Shown in pieces: positions 5,878-6,292 of a stretch of DNA of 6,292 bases (the first letter of the stretch is position 1; every line of letters begins with the position of its first letter). The notes below the pieces were generated by a model. It did not search any database. It was given only the letters and a program-made list of their open reading frames with translations, and had not been told where the DNA came from. Source of the DNA: Sphingobacteriaceae bacterium. GTDB taxonomy: Bacteria; Bacteroidota; Bacteroidia; B-17B0; Aurantibacillaceae. The translations under genes and the position numbers were made by a program. The stretch spans positions 1 to 6,292 of the forward strand of contig JAHEYE010000210.1 of the NCBI GenBank assembly GCA_023251695.1, in the 5' to 3' direction.

Positions 5878-6292
5878 ATGTCTTTTTTCCGAAAAATAAA
5901 ATTGATTTTTATTTCACTGTTGGTCTTTCAGTCCGCTTTCGGAAAGGAGATCATCACAAAAAAAGATTCACTATTTAGTACAAAAACAAAAAAAATAGGT
6001 CTGGGTATTTTTTGTGGCGGTTTAACAGCGGGTTCGTTAGTTTATTTGAATCAAGTATGGTACAGTCAGTATAATACTGGAAAATTCCATTATTTCGATG
6101 ATTCACAAGAATGGCTGCAAATGGATAAGGTGGGGCATTTTCACAGTACCTTCCAGATATCAAATCTTACAATGAAAGCATTTGCTTGGGCCGGGTACAA
6201 TAACAAACAAAAACTATTCATCGGCGGTACCTTGGGATATGGGTATATGACGGCGATTGAGGTGATGGATGGTTACAGCAAGGGCTGGGGTT
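5878..6292 (+). CDS. Exported DUF2279-like (YfiM-type) protein, 3' end beyond the window
   Basis: An open frame from the ATG at 5878 runs 138 codons to the window edge with no stop. It begins with an export signal: basic residues (R5, K6, K8), a hydrophobic core (9-17) and a likely cleavage after AFG at residue 22. A second hydrophobic, Gly-rich segment spans about 40-57. The signature follows: EWLQMDKVGH with D83, K84, G86 and H87, then FHSTF, an AWAG segment, and a Gly-rich hydrophobic stretch leading to IEVMDGYSKGWG at the edge. The DKxGH and IExxDGxSxxWG pattern is that of DUF2279, a family of predicted periplasmic or membrane-associated proteins of unknown function. There is no lipobox cysteine in the signal, so it is probably not a lipoprotein. 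It lies 35 bp after the lpxH-like gene on the same strand and probably shares its transcript. Confidence 0.78.
   Translation, partial: MSFFRKIKLIFISLLVFQSAFGKEIITKKDSLFSTKTKKIGLGIFCGGLTAGSLVYLNQVWYSQYNTGKFHYFDDSQEWLQMDKVGHFHSTFQISNLTMKAFAWAGYNNKQKLFIGGTLGYGYMTAIEVMDGYSKGWG

Noticed and set aside
5975..6163. Leftward 62-codon frame near the right edge
   Set aside because: It is antisense to the DUF2279-like frame, which carries a signal peptide and family motifs and runs through the whole stretch.

Overview
The window looks like chromosomal DNA from a member of the Bacteroidota. The reasons are a lipoprotein with a DUF4369-like domain in front of a TlpA-type thioredoxin, a large M1 metallopeptidase with an extra barrel-like C-terminal region, a GNHD-type LpxH-like hydrolase, weak or absent Shine-Dalgarno sequences, and roughly 35-43 % G+C in the coding lines I counted. 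Nothing allows a genus call.

Left part (1-845). Bases 1-38 hold nothing I can name. From 39 leftward-reading sequence (minus strand) encodes an A+T-rich (about 30 % G+C) polytopic membrane protein of unknown function. Its frame stays open well past the only usual start codon (TTG at 551) and runs into an 86-bp palindromic element at 679-764. That element is a perfect nested set of inverted repeats: one 10-bp closing stem and three internal hairpins, which would fold as a four-way, cloverleaf-like structure. Beyond it, in the same frame, is an ATG at 776. Removing 87 bp (the element plus one flanking A) joins that ATG to the rest of the frame and gives an uninterrupted 216-codon gene. The element therefore seems to have landed about four codons into the gene and brought two stop codons with it. 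Bases 777-845 are the short spacer to the rightward genes and must hold their promoter.

Right part (846-6292). Four genes read rightward with almost no spacing, as an apparent cell-envelope operon: a periplasmic lipoprotein thiol-disulfide oxidoreductase (846-2003), an exported M1 metallopeptidase fused to a barrel-like region (2007-5093), an LpxH-like UDP-2,3-diacylglucosamine diphosphatase (5093-5842), and the first 138 codons of an exported DUF2279-like protein (5878 to the window edge). The gaps are 3 bp, a 1-bp overlap (TAATG) and 35 bp, with no terminator seen between them. LpxH acts in lipid A synthesis at the inner membrane; the other three carry export signals. Shared envelope work is an inference from location, not a demonstrated pathway.

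I see no rRNA, tRNA, CRISPR array, insertion-sequence transposase or origin. The most unusual item is the cloverleaf palindrome and its apparent insertion into the membrane-protein gene.
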